From Aquirhabdus sp. (GTDB taxonomy: Bacteria; Pseudomonadota; Gammaproteobacteria; Pseudomonadales; Moraxellaceae): DNA of 6,082 nucleotides. This document shows positions 1 through 5,336 of this stretch, one piece after another. The translations under genes and the position numbers were made by a program. Numbering within the stretch: position 1 is the stretch's first letter; every line of letters starts with the position of its first letter. Location of the stretch: contig JASLGO010000059.1 of assembly GCA_030150135.1 (NCBI GenBank), positions 1 through 6,082 on the forward strand. Direction: 5' to 3'. The notes under the pieces are model-generated. The model did no database searches and was not told the origin of the DNA. It saw only the letters and a program-made list of their open reading frames with translations.

Positions 1-58
1 AGCGCAAAAAGTCTTCACGAATGTCAGCGGCAGTGCGGATTTGCGGCTTGGCTGTCAT
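1..58 (-). CDS. 5' end of a leftward gene, product uncertain (partial)
   Basis: This is the first 19 codons of a gene reading leftward and cut by the window edge. The protein begins MTAKPQIRTAADIREDFLR. The start is well supported: a full AAGGAG Shine-Dalgarno sequence (bases 67-72 on the opposite strand) lies 8 bases before the ATG, and a TATACT -10 box lies further upstream. The pattern of a short polar lead followed by A-D-I-R-x-x-F-L faintly resembles the N-terminus of alanyl-tRNA synthetase (x-E-I-R-x-x-F-L), but nineteen residues are far too few to assign this. I treat the product as unknown. It is transcribed divergently from the desaturase gene to its right. Confidence 0.72.
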   Translation of the reverse strand, partial: MTAKPQIRTAADIREDFLR

Positions 59-112
59 GGGTGAGACTCCTTGAATTAAATGCGTAAAATTAAGTTAAAT
101 TAAAAGCGGAAT

Positions 113-118
113 AGTATA
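113..118 (-). promoter_or_regulatory. Putative -10 box of the leftward partial gene
   Basis: On the minus strand the bases read TATACT, five of six matches to the sigma-70 -10 consensus, preceded by GGC. Transcription would begin roughly 35-45 bases before the AAGGAG ribosome binding site of the leftward gene. No convincing -35 hexamer is found at 16-18 bp spacing (the best candidates read TAAGTC or AAGTCT), so any activity would rest on the -10 box or on an activator. The bases between transcript start and ribosome binding site are an AT-rich run with several AATTAA-like repeats. Confidence 0.45.
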
Positions 119-122
119 GCCG

Positions 123-160
123 ATTTTTTCGTATAGACTTAGAGTTGATAACGAAAAAAT
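123..160. repeat. 10-bp perfect inverted repeat in the divergent promoter region
   Basis: ATTTTTTCGT at 123-132 is exactly complementary to ACGAAAAAAT at 151-160, with an 18-base spacer. The repeat sits just upstream of the leftward -10 box and covers the place where its -35 element should be. That position is compatible with an operator for a dimeric regulator. The sequence is also simple and A/T-rich, so chance is possible. As an RNA hairpin it would be weak, and neither side shows a terminator pattern. Confidence 0.4.
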
Positions 161-250
161 ATGAGCATCGTTATGATTTTTCATACTCATTTATAGATCC
201 TATTCCCAATATAAATTCTATCAGATAATGATGTTGCTGCATGAGCAGGA

Positions 251-280
251 TTGATAGACAGTTCAGTCAATTCTGATTAT
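251..280 (+). promoter_or_regulatory. Possible promoter of the desaturase gene
   Basis: TTGATA (251-256, five of six matches to the -35 consensus) is followed after 18 bases by GATTAT (275-280, four of six matches to the -10 consensus). A transcript from here would carry a leader of about 60 bases. The rest of the 59-348 intergenic stretch is AT-rich and has no other strong signal: GATAAT at 224-229 is a good -10 look-alike with no matching -35 element. The ribosome binding site of the next gene is modest, TAAGG at 333-337, 11 bases from its ATG. Confidence 0.28.
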
Positions 281-348
281 GAAATATTGGAGTAAACTAA
301 GCTCGATTAAACTTGAAAAAGTTATTTTGAACTAAGGTTATTTCGATC

Positions 349-1089
349 ATGTCGCAAACCGAGTGGAACACCAAGCAACTTCAATTTGTTGCCGCGATGC
401 AGCGATATGAAGAGCGCAGTTCGTATCAGTTGATCAATAAAATTGTTTCTTGGTTTAATGTTTCTCTACAACTCGTCCTGATGGTTTTAGCCATTCGATT
501 GAATGTCGGGTTGGGTTGGCAGATTTTTGCGCTGTTTGTAGCTTATGTTTTGGCTGATTTTGTAAATGGTCTCGTTCATTTATTTATGGATCATAACGAT
601 GACTATTCATCCATAGTGGGGCCATTTGTTGCGTCGTTTCACCTTCATCATGATATTCCGCGTTATACCGATAAACCGTTATTACAGGTTTATATTGATG
701 AGTCGGGTTATAAGCTGTGGTTGGTTTTTTTCTTATTATTCTTGGCATGTTTGTTTTTCTGGCATGTTGTTCCGCCATTAATGCTTTGTATTGGCGCATA
801 TTTCGCTGTATTTTCGTCGATCGCGGAAGTGTCACATTATCTGTGTCATAACCGTAATGGTCGAATTGTTCGCTTATTGCAGCGCTTCTGGATCTTACTT
901 CCTAAAAAACATCACATGCAGCATCATCGCGCAGATAATATGAATTACGCATTTCTCAATGGCATGAGTGATCCTTTAATTAATTGGATAGCTGAAACTT
1001 TTTATCGTGGTTATAAGTCAAATACGGATTTACATACGGCGTTATATCAACAGCGTCGTCATTCTGGAAATGTGCCAGTGAGTCGTTGA
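349..1089 (+). CDS. CarF/PEDS1 (TMEM189)-family membrane lipid desaturase
   Basis: A 246-residue integral membrane protein with the histidine clusters of the CarF/plasmanylethanolamine desaturase family (lipid desaturase domain). In order these are HLFMDH (77-82), FHLHHDIP (97-104), EVSHYLCHN (160-168) and KKHHMQHH (186-193), followed by NYAFLNGMSDPL (199-210), the family's characteristic C-terminal stretch. These histidines would bind a di-iron centre. Hydrophobic segments at about 35-51, 55-80, 123-141 and 142-163 place it in the inner membrane with the histidines near the cytosolic face. Characterised relatives make the vinyl-ether bond of plasmalogens using oxygen. Plasmalogens are not, to my knowledge, typical of aerobic gammaproteobacteria, so the substrate here is open and the gene is best called a CarF-like desaturase. 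It looks monocistronic, with divergent transcription on its left and a 148-base gap on its right. ATG at 349 is preceded by TAAGG at a long spacing. Confidence 0.82.
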   Translation: MSQTEWNTKQLQFVAAMQRYEERSSYQLINKIVSWFNVSLQLVLMVLAIRLNVGLGWQIFALFVAYVLADFVNGLVHLFMDHNDDYSSIVGPFVASFHLHHDIPRYTDKPLLQVYIDESGYKLWLVFFLLFLACLFFWHVVPPLMLCIGAYFAVFSSIAEVSHYLCHNRNGRIVRLLQRFWILLPKKHHMQHHRADNMNYAFLNGMSDPLINWIAETFYRGYKSNTDLHTALYQQRRHSGNVPVSR

Positions 1090-1151
1090 TTTTGATGTCG
1101 CAGTATTTTAGATGTAGGGATAAAAGAGACTGATTTAGCACATTTAAAGTA

Positions 1152-1180
1152 TTGCCTTTCTGGAGTTTTTGATCTAAAAG
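1152..1180 (+). promoter_or_regulatory. Possible promoter for the 81-residue protein gene
   Basis: TTGCCT (1152-1157) and TAAAAG (1175-1180) each match the sigma-70 consensus at four of six positions and are separated by exactly 17 bases. A transcript from here would have a leader of about 50 bases before the strong AAGGAG site. Two mediocre hexamers in AT-rich DNA are weak evidence. No clear terminator for the upstream desaturase gene is visible in 1090-1237, so read-through is the alternative. Confidence 0.22.
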
Positions 1181-1225
1181 TAGAGATGATTGCATCGTTG
1201 CCATGGCTGTTTTTTTACAGTACAC

Positions 1226-1231
1226 AAGGAG
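1226..1231 (+). promoter_or_regulatory. Ribosome binding site fixing the start at 1238
   Basis: AAGGAG lies 6 bases before ATG 1238. The same reading frame is open further left, to an ATG at 1190, but that start has no ribosome binding site and would add 16 residues of unlikely composition (several Cys and His). This site therefore decides in favour of the 81-residue protein. Confidence 0.8.
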
Positions 1232-1237
1232 TGTTTT

Positions 1238-1483
1238 ATGCCAATGGATCAATTCACTATTACTCAAGATTCTTACGTGGTCTTATGGAGTCCACATCGC
1301 AAACAGTTTCATATTGAAACTCTCGCAGAACGTTTGCAGCGTAATCGCCGAATTTTCAAATTGGGTAAACCTGAGGGCGATTTTATTGCGCTTGCATATG
1401 CCAATAACCATGATGAGGCATTGGCGATTCAAAAAAGTTATGAATCGCAGCGGCTAGTCTGTTTATCTGATCAAACTGGTTAG
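1238..1483 (+). CDS. Unrecognised 81-residue protein
   Basis: A small soluble protein of 81 residues, beginning MPMDQFTITQDSYVVLWSPH. I do not recognise its family. It has no signal peptide, membrane segment or metal-binding cluster. The N-terminal third alternates hydrophobic and polar residues (YVVLW at 13-17), suggesting a beta strand. The middle (about residues 24-42, HIETLAERLQRNRRIF) is basic and probably helical. The C-terminal part (about 57-72, NHDEALAIQKSYESQR) is a likely amphipathic helix. A strong AAGGAG ribosome binding site, codon use like that of its neighbours and an orderly predicted fold argue that it is a real gene. It lies 180 bases ahead of prmB with a hairpin-rich gap between, so it is probably a separate transcript. 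A nucleic-acid or protein-binding role would be a guess. Confidence 0.8.
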   Translation: MPMDQFTITQDSYVVLWSPHRKQFHIETLAERLQRNRRIFKLGKPEGDFIALAYANNHDEALAIQKSYESQRLVCLSDQTG

Positions 1484-1499
1484 CGTTGTGAATATAAGA

Positions 1500-1560
1500 G
1501 CGCCGTATTTTTGAGAATGTTCATGAAGTACGGCATTAAAATCGCGCCGCTTTGACGGCG
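1500..1560 (+). other. Competing hairpins between the small gene and prmB
   Basis: Several GC-rich complementary blocks lie close together. GCCGTA (1502-1507) pairs with TACGGC (1529-1534), and the stem can grow to 10 bp with two G-U pairs. CGCCG (1545-1549) pairs with CGGCG (1556-1560) around a 6-base loop. The blocks also cross-pair: CGCCG at 1501-1505 can pair with 1556-1560, and CGGC at 1531-1534 with GCCG at 1546-1549. The second hairpin is followed by only three T residues, so it is a poor intrinsic terminator, though it may end the upstream transcript. Whether the alternative folds matter cannot be told from one sequence. Confidence 0.35.
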
Positions 1561-1568
1561 TTTCGCGT

Positions 1569-1574
1569 TACAAT
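1569..1574 (+). promoter_or_regulatory. Putative -10 box for prmB
   Basis: TACAAT matches the -10 consensus at five of six positions and lies about 90 bases before the prmB start. No good -35 element occurs at normal spacing: TTGACG at 1552-1557 is well formed but only 11 bases away. If used, transcription would start near 1581, beyond the GC-rich hairpins at 1500-1560, which would then belong to the preceding transcript and not to the prmB leader. Confidence 0.35.
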
Positions 1575-1606
1575 CTCGCGCATATTTTTTCGCTCAGATT
1601 TTTTTA

Positions 1607-1627
1607 ACGAAATTGAGCTGATTTCGT
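1607..1627 (+). repeat. 7-bp perfect hairpin in the prmB leader
   Basis: ACGAAAT (1607-1613) and ATTTCGT (1621-1627) are exactly complementary around a 7-base loop, TGAGCTG. The hairpin ends 23 bases before the prmB ribosome binding site (AGAGGA, 1651-1656) and follows a T-rich run. It has too little GC and no T tail for a terminator. It could affect leader stability or be a protein-binding site, or be incidental. Confidence 0.3.
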
Positions 1628-1663
1628 ATTCTTTAATGAGCACCGATTTTAGAGGAACATGGT

Positions 1664-2683
1664 ATGGACGCACTCACGATTGAACGTGATGTATTAGATG
1701 AAGCGGTTGCACATTTACATACGATTCGTGATTTTATCCGTTTTGGCGTGACCGCCTTACGTGCTTCGGAAGTGCATTTAGGACAGGGTACAGAGGACTT
1801 TTTTGCCGAAAGTTCAGCGTTGGTGTTGCAAACGTTGTCTTTAGACTGGTCCGCTGATGAGCAGATTTTGGATAGTCGTTTATTGCCATCTGAAAAAGAA
1901 AAAATCGTCGAATTATTGGCAAAGCGTATTAATGATCGTATCCCGTTGGGCTATTTGCTGAACGTTGCGTATTTCTGTAATCAGCCGTATTACGTCGATG
2001 AGCGTGTCTTAATTCCACGTTCGCCAATTGCAGAATTGATTAACAATCGTTTTGCGCCTGTATTGACTGATGGTGTCAGTGGTTTAGTGGATGGTGTGAA
2101 TCGTTTGCCGCCTGTGGTGGATTCAGCATTTGTACCAGAGCGTATTTTGGATTTGTGTACAGGTTCTGGTTGTATTGCGATTGCGTGTGCGTATGCGTTT
2201 GAAGATGCGCAAGTAGACGGTGCAGATTTGTCGCGCGATGCATTGGAAGTGGCGTCGATCAACGTCGAACATCATCAAAAAGATAATCAAGTGTCACTGA
2301 TTCAATCGAATTTATTTGAGAAAATTCCACCGCAGCAGCAATACGATTTGATCGTTTCGAATCCTCCGTATGTGGATGCATCTGATATGGCTGATTTGCC
2401 GCAAGAGTTCTTACATGAGCCAGAAATGGCGTTGGCAGCAGGTCGTGATGGTTTAGATATCGTGAAACAGATTCTTGTGAAATCAACAGAATATCTGTCA
2501 TCACGCGGTTTGCTGGTGGTTGAAGTCGGTAATAGTGAATGGGCGCTGCGCCAACTCTTTCCGAAAGTGCCGTTCCATTGGTTGCATTTTGTTCATGGTG
2601 GATCAGGTGTATTTGCGCTGACGGCGAGTGAGTGTCATCAATACCACGCGCAGTTTGTGGCGGCGCTGGCGTTGAGTGAGTAA
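1664..2683 (+). CDS. prmB: Ribosomal protein L3 N5-glutamine methyltransferase PrmB
   Basis: PrmB transfers a methyl group from S-adenosylmethionine to a glutamine side chain of ribosomal protein L3 during 50S assembly in the cytoplasm. The 339-residue protein has the family layout: an N-terminal helical substrate-recognition part (about 1-110), the junction motif VDERVLIPRSPI (111-122), the SAM-binding loop DLCTGSGCIAIACAYAF (163-179), and the catalytic NPPY motif (233-236) that holds the target amide nitrogen. DLPQEFLHEPEMALAAGRDG (244-263) distinguishes PrmB from the release-factor enzyme PrmC. It is about 30 residues longer than the E. coli protein as I recall it, mostly from a longer linker at about 132-158 between the two parts. 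ATG 1664 has AGAGGA 7 bases upstream; the ATG at 1659 is out of frame. It is followed by a probable terminator and a palindromic repeat before aroC. Confidence 0.95.
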   Translation: MDALTIERDVLDEAVAHLHTIRDFIRFGVTALRASEVHLGQGTEDFFAESSALVLQTLSLDWSADEQILDSRLLPSEKEKIVELLAKRINDRIPLGYLLNVAYFCNQPYYVDERVLIPRSPIAELINNRFAPVLTDGVSGLVDGVNRLPPVVDSAFVPERILDLCTGSGCIAIACAYAFEDAQVDGADLSRDALEVASINVEHHQKDNQVSLIQSNLFEKIPPQQQYDLIVSNPPYVDASDMADLPQEFLHEPEMALAAGRDGLDIVKQILVKSTEYLSSRGLLVVEVGNSEWALRQLFPKVPFHWLHFVHGGSGVFALTASECHQYHAQFVAALALSE

Positions 2684-2729
2684 GTGTTTTTTGATTTGAA
2701 GTCTTTCCCTTGAAGGCATGAGTATGTAC

Positions 2730-2751
2730 ACCTCTTCTGAGGTTTATTTAT
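2730..2751 (+). terminator. Probable intrinsic terminator of prmB
   Basis: ACCTC (2730-2734), a TTCT loop and GAGGT (2739-2743) form a 5-bp stem followed by the T-rich tail TTATTTAT. It begins 46 bases after the prmB stop codon. The stem is short and the tail is interrupted by A residues, so termination may be partial. The first hairpin of the palindromic repeat just downstream, followed by CTTTT, could back it up. Confidence 0.45.
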
Positions 2752-2754
2752 CGT

Positions 2755-2848
2755 ATGCTTGTCAAATCCATCCCAGCCTTCCTTTTCTAAAGGAAGGAGC
2801 TTTTCCCCCTCTTTAGAAAAAGAGGGGTAAGGGGAGATTTGAAAGCAT
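2755..2848. repeat. 94-bp palindromic, cloverleaf-like intergenic repeat
   Basis: This is a nested self-complementary element with no coding capacity. The outermost arms are ATGCTT (2755-2760) and AAGCAT (2843-2848). Next come CAAATC (2763-2768) with GATTTG (2836-2841), then TCCC (2771-2774) with GGGA (2832-2835). Inside are two perfect hairpins, each with a 9-bp stem: CCTTCCTTT/AAAGGAAGG (2777-2797, loop TCT) and CCCCTCTTT/AAAGAGGGG (2806-2827, loop AGAA). The two hairpins resemble inverted copies of each other (TTTTCTAAAG in one, CTTTAGAAAA in the other), so the whole could also fold as one long imperfect hairpin. The form fits a REP- or MITE-like mobile repeat, and I associate similar palindromes with Acinetobacter intergenic regions, but I cannot name the family. 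No target-site duplication is evident. It lies 68 bases before aroC and may terminate, process or stabilise transcripts there. Confidence 0.75.
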
Positions 2849-2916
2849 CTGTAAAATGATACCTATGTCAAGGGGATGTAGCTTTATTGTTGAATTAAAA
2901 TGGTTGAGTAAAAAGA

Positions 2917-4008
2917 ATGGCAGGTAATAGCGTTGGGCAATTATTCCGAGTGACGACATGTGGCGAATCGCATGGCGTAGGCTTGATGGCGATTGTCGAT
3001 GGCGTCCCTCCAGGGTTGGCGTTAAAAGAAGAAGATCTTCAGATTGACTTAGATCGTCGTAAGCCTGGAACTTCGAGTTTTGCGACGCAGCGTAAAGAAG
3101 AAGATTTGGTCAAGATTATTTCTGGTGTATTTGAAGGTAAAACCACAGGTACGCCAATTGGTTTGTATATTGCTAATACGGATCAAAAATCAAAAGACTA
3201 CGGCAATATTGCTGAAACTTTCCGTCCGGGTCATGCGGATTATACCTATACGATGAAATATGGTTTCCGCGATTATCGTGGCGGTGGTCGTTCAAGTGCG
3301 CGTGAAACGGCAATGCGTGTTGCTGCGGGTGCTATTGCGAAGAAATATTTGGCAGAGAAGTTTGGCGTTTTGATTCGTGGTCATGTGACTCAGATTGGCA
3401 ATGAGCTAGCTCATAATCTGGATTGGTCCATTGTGAATCAGAATCCATTTTTCTGTGGTGATGCCGAAGCGATTCCACGTTTTGAGACATTGGTGACAGA
3501 TTTGCGTCGTCAGGGCACAAGCTGTGGCGCACGTTTGGAAATCATTGCTGATCATGTACCAGTTGGTTGGGGTGAACCTGTATTTGATCGTTTGGATGCC
3601 GATATTGCTCATGCCATGATGAGTATCAATGCGGTAAAAGGTGTTGAAATCGGTGATGGCTTTGCCGTGGCAGGACAGTTTGGTCACGAAACCCGTGATG
3701 AAATGACGCCAAATGGTTTTAAAGCGAATCATGCGGGTGGGATTCTGGGCGGAATTTCTAGTGGTCAGCAAATCCGTGTCTCGATTGCACTAAAACCAAC
3801 AGCAAGTATCACCACGCCAGGTCAAAGCGTTAATCTGGCCGGTGAGCAAATCGAGGTGATCACCAAAGGTCGTCATGATCCTTGTGTCGGTGTGCGCGCC
3901 ACACCGATTGCGGAAGCGATGCTCGCGATTGTGCTGATGGATCATTTCTTGCGTCATCGTGCGCAGAATGCGGATGTGATTGCACCGATGGCTGCGATTG
4001 AGAAGTAA
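2917..4008 (+). CDS. aroC: Chorismate synthase AroC
   Basis: AroC catalyses the last shikimate-pathway step, converting 5-enolpyruvylshikimate-3-phosphate to chorismate with loss of phosphate, using reduced FMN. It is a cytosolic tetramer in characterised family members. The 363-residue length is normal, and all three signature regions are intact: GESHG (16-20), the GGGRSSARET block (122-131) and RHDPCVGVRATPIAEAM (319-335). RPGHAD (103-108) carries a catalytic histidine, and H17 in the first signature is the other; FDRLDA (223-228) is also typical. No flavin-reductase domain is fused, so it is the monofunctional type that needs FMNH2 from elsewhere. The ribosome binding site is weak (only GAG at 2906-2908, 8 bases from the ATG), and no good promoter is visible between the repeat and the start. 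TTGAAA at 2839-2844 is a possible -35, within the repeat, without a matching -10. The stop overlaps the permease start (TAATG). Confidence 0.98.
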   Translation: MAGNSVGQLFRVTTCGESHGVGLMAIVDGVPPGLALKEEDLQIDLDRRKPGTSSFATQRKEEDLVKIISGVFEGKTTGTPIGLYIANTDQKSKDYGNIAETFRPGHADYTYTMKYGFRDYRGGGRSSARETAMRVAAGAIAKKYLAEKFGVLIRGHVTQIGNELAHNLDWSIVNQNPFFCGDAEAIPRFETLVTDLRRQGTSCGARLEIIADHVPVGWGEPVFDRLDADIAHAMMSINAVKGVEIGDGFAVAGQFGHETRDEMTPNGFKANHAGGILGGISSGQQIRVSIALKPTASITTPGQSVNLAGEQIEVITKGRHDPCVGVRATPIAEAMLAIVLMDHFLRHRAQNADVIAPMAAIEK

Positions 4009-5213
4009 TGTCCTCTACGTCGATTCCTTCATTTTTCACTAAAGCCCGCTTGTCGGGCTTCTATTTTTTTTATTTCGCGGTGGTTGGTGCATTCATGCCT
4101 TACTGGAGCTTGTATCTGGAAGGGCGTGGATTTCATAAAGAGCAAATCGGTTGGCTTGCGGCAGTGACCGTGATTTCACGCATTATTGCACCAAGTGTAT
4201 GGGGGCAGTTGGCAGATCGCTCTGGGTTACGCATGCGCTGGGTTCGTTTGGGAATTACAGCGGAATTAGTGGCTTGGGTTGCTATTCTATTTGTACCTCA
4301 TACGATGTCTTGGCTCGTGCTGGTTTTGTTTTTCTATAGTTTTTTTCAGAATGCGGTGCTTGCACAATTTGAAGCGGTGACGTTGTTTTATCTAGGCTCG
4401 CAACGTGATCAATATGGAATTGTTCGGCTATGGGGTTCACTGGGATTTATTGCCGCGGTTGCAGGATTAGGGCTTTGGTTTAAATGGAGTTTAATTACGA
4501 CATTGCCGATGATCATGATACTGCTTGCATTGATTGCGGTGATCAATGCTTTTCTAATCGCAGAACCACCGCAAACAAAAGCGCGTGAAACTAAAGCGTC
4601 GCCTTTATGGCCCATTCTCAAGAAGCCTGCGGTTTGGGCATTCTTTAGTATTCATTTTTTCCTATTACTGTCGCATGCGCCGTTCTACAGCTTTTATTCT
4701 AACTATTTGCTAGGTTTTGGTTATAGCACGCTCAGTATTGGCTTGCTCTGGTCGGTCGGTGTTTTTGCTGAAGTTCTGATGTTTACTCAAAGTTCCAAGT
4801 TGCTTGCACGATTTGATGAACGATCTCTCATCATTGCCTGCATTATTGCGACATCTTTGCGATGGATGCTTGTTGGTTTATTTCCGAATATTTGGGGTAT
4901 TCAAGTGCTGGCACAGTGCGTCCATGCCTTAAGTTTTGCACTATTTCAATCGATTGCAATGCGGCTTATTTTTAGAGAGTTTCATCCTGATCAACAAGGC
5001 CGTGCGCAAGCTTTATATAGTATGTTGTGGGGTTTAGGGGTTGCCATCGGTTCAATTTTAGCAGGACAGATTTGGGATATAGTGGGTGGGCGTTCAATTT
5101 TTATGATCGCTGCTGGCGTGGTACTGTCAGGACTATTGTTTGTGAAATTTATTTCGCAAAAAGCGTTGGTAAGCCAAAAACATACACACATGTCACCAAC
5201 AAAATTACCTTGA
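4008..5213 (+). CDS. HcaT-like major facilitator superfamily permease
   Basis: A 401-residue inner-membrane transporter with about twelve hydrophobic segments and a hydrophilic central loop at about 187-205. It resembles the E. coli phenylpropionate permease HcaT along its length, as I recall that sequence: an aromatic first helix ending in PYWSLYLEGRGF (31-42), the MFS motif GQLADRSG (66-73) after helix 2, YGIVRLWGSLGF (136-147) at helix 5, and LLWSVGVFAEVLMF (246-259) in the second half. HcaT relatives are proton symporters for aromatic acids or nucleosides, but the substrate here is unknown. The start overlaps the aroC stop by one base, implying translational coupling; there is no proper ribosome binding site (GAGAAG is only 2 bases away). 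A later start at Met30 would lose helix 1. A terminator-shaped hairpin lies inside codons 12-22. The partnership with aroC hints at export or uptake of an aromatic compound, which is inference only. Confidence 0.93.
   Translation: MSSTSIPSFFTKARLSGFYFFYFAVVGAFMPYWSLYLEGRGFHKEQIGWLAAVTVISRIIAPSVWGQLADRSGLRMRWVRLGITAELVAWVAILFVPHTMSWLVLVLFFYSFFQNAVLAQFEAVTLFYLGSQRDQYGIVRLWGSLGFIAAVAGLGLWFKWSLITTLPMIMILLALIAVINAFLIAEPPQTKARETKASPLWPILKKPAVWAFFSIHFFLLLSHAPFYSFYSNYLLGFGYSTLSIGLLWSVGVFAEVLMFTQSSKLLARFDERSLIIACIIATSLRWMLVGLFPNIWGIQVLAQCVHALSFALFQSIAMRLIFREFHPDQQGRAQALYSMLWGLGVAIGSILAGQIWDIVGGRSIFMIAAGVVLSGLLFVKFISQKALVSQKHTHMSPTKLP
4042..4071 (+). terminator. Intrinsic terminator/attenuator inside the permease start
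   Basis: AAGCCCG (4042-4048) and CGGGCTT (4054-4060) form a perfect 7-bp GC-rich stem with a 5-base loop CTTGT. It is followed by CTA and then eight uninterrupted T residues (4064-4071). This is the classic shape of a Rho-independent terminator and begins 34 bases after the aroC stop codon, where an aroC terminator would be expected. It is nonetheless coding sequence of the permease (codons 12-22, giving KARLSGFYFFY). A ribosome entering the permease gene would cover the hairpin and prevent termination, so permease transcription may depend on coupled translation. The three bases between stem and T-run may weaken it. Confidence 0.65.
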
Positions 5214-5336
5214 CGAGTAGGGGGATGACACGGCACGATTGCTGAGGCGTTTCATTTAGTCCACATTATTTAAATTATGGTGATGTTACATAACATGCGA
5301 TTGTATTTCTTGAATAGATTATGGATAAATCAACTG

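Noticed and set aside
172..185. TATGA-TTTT-TCATA inverted repeat in the divergent region
   Set aside because: The 5-bp all but AT-only arms are too weak to support a hairpin or operator claim.
1207..1220. CTGT-TTTTTT-ACAG small inverted repeat before the 81-residue gene
   Set aside because: The 4-bp arms around a homopolymer are expected by chance in AT-rich DNA.
1190..1237. N-terminal extension of the 81-residue protein from an ATG at 1190
   Set aside because: There is no ribosome binding site before 1190, whereas AAGGAG is ideally placed for 1238, and the added residues are Cys/His-rich and unlike the rest of the protein.
980..1267. 95-codon open frame on the minus strand
   Set aside because: It overlaps the end of the desaturase gene and the start of the next gene in antisense, lacks a ribosome binding site and has no recognisable protein pattern.
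3406..3771. 121-codon open frame on the minus strand inside aroC
   Set aside because: It lies wholly within a strongly conserved gene and its composition is that of an antisense shadow (rich in His, Thr, Ile and Arg without motifs).
4008..4076. A Phe/Tyr-rich leader peptide controlling aroC-pathway attenuation
   Set aside because: The aromatic codons mostly lie after the hairpin stem and belong to the first transmembrane helix of the permease, which is aromatic in HcaT-like proteins generally. No stop codon ends a short leader.
5277..5336. Longer start for the secreted protein at 5277
   Set aside because: There is no ribosome binding site, and it would give an over-long n-region before the signal peptide. 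It is kept only as an alternative in the feature entry.
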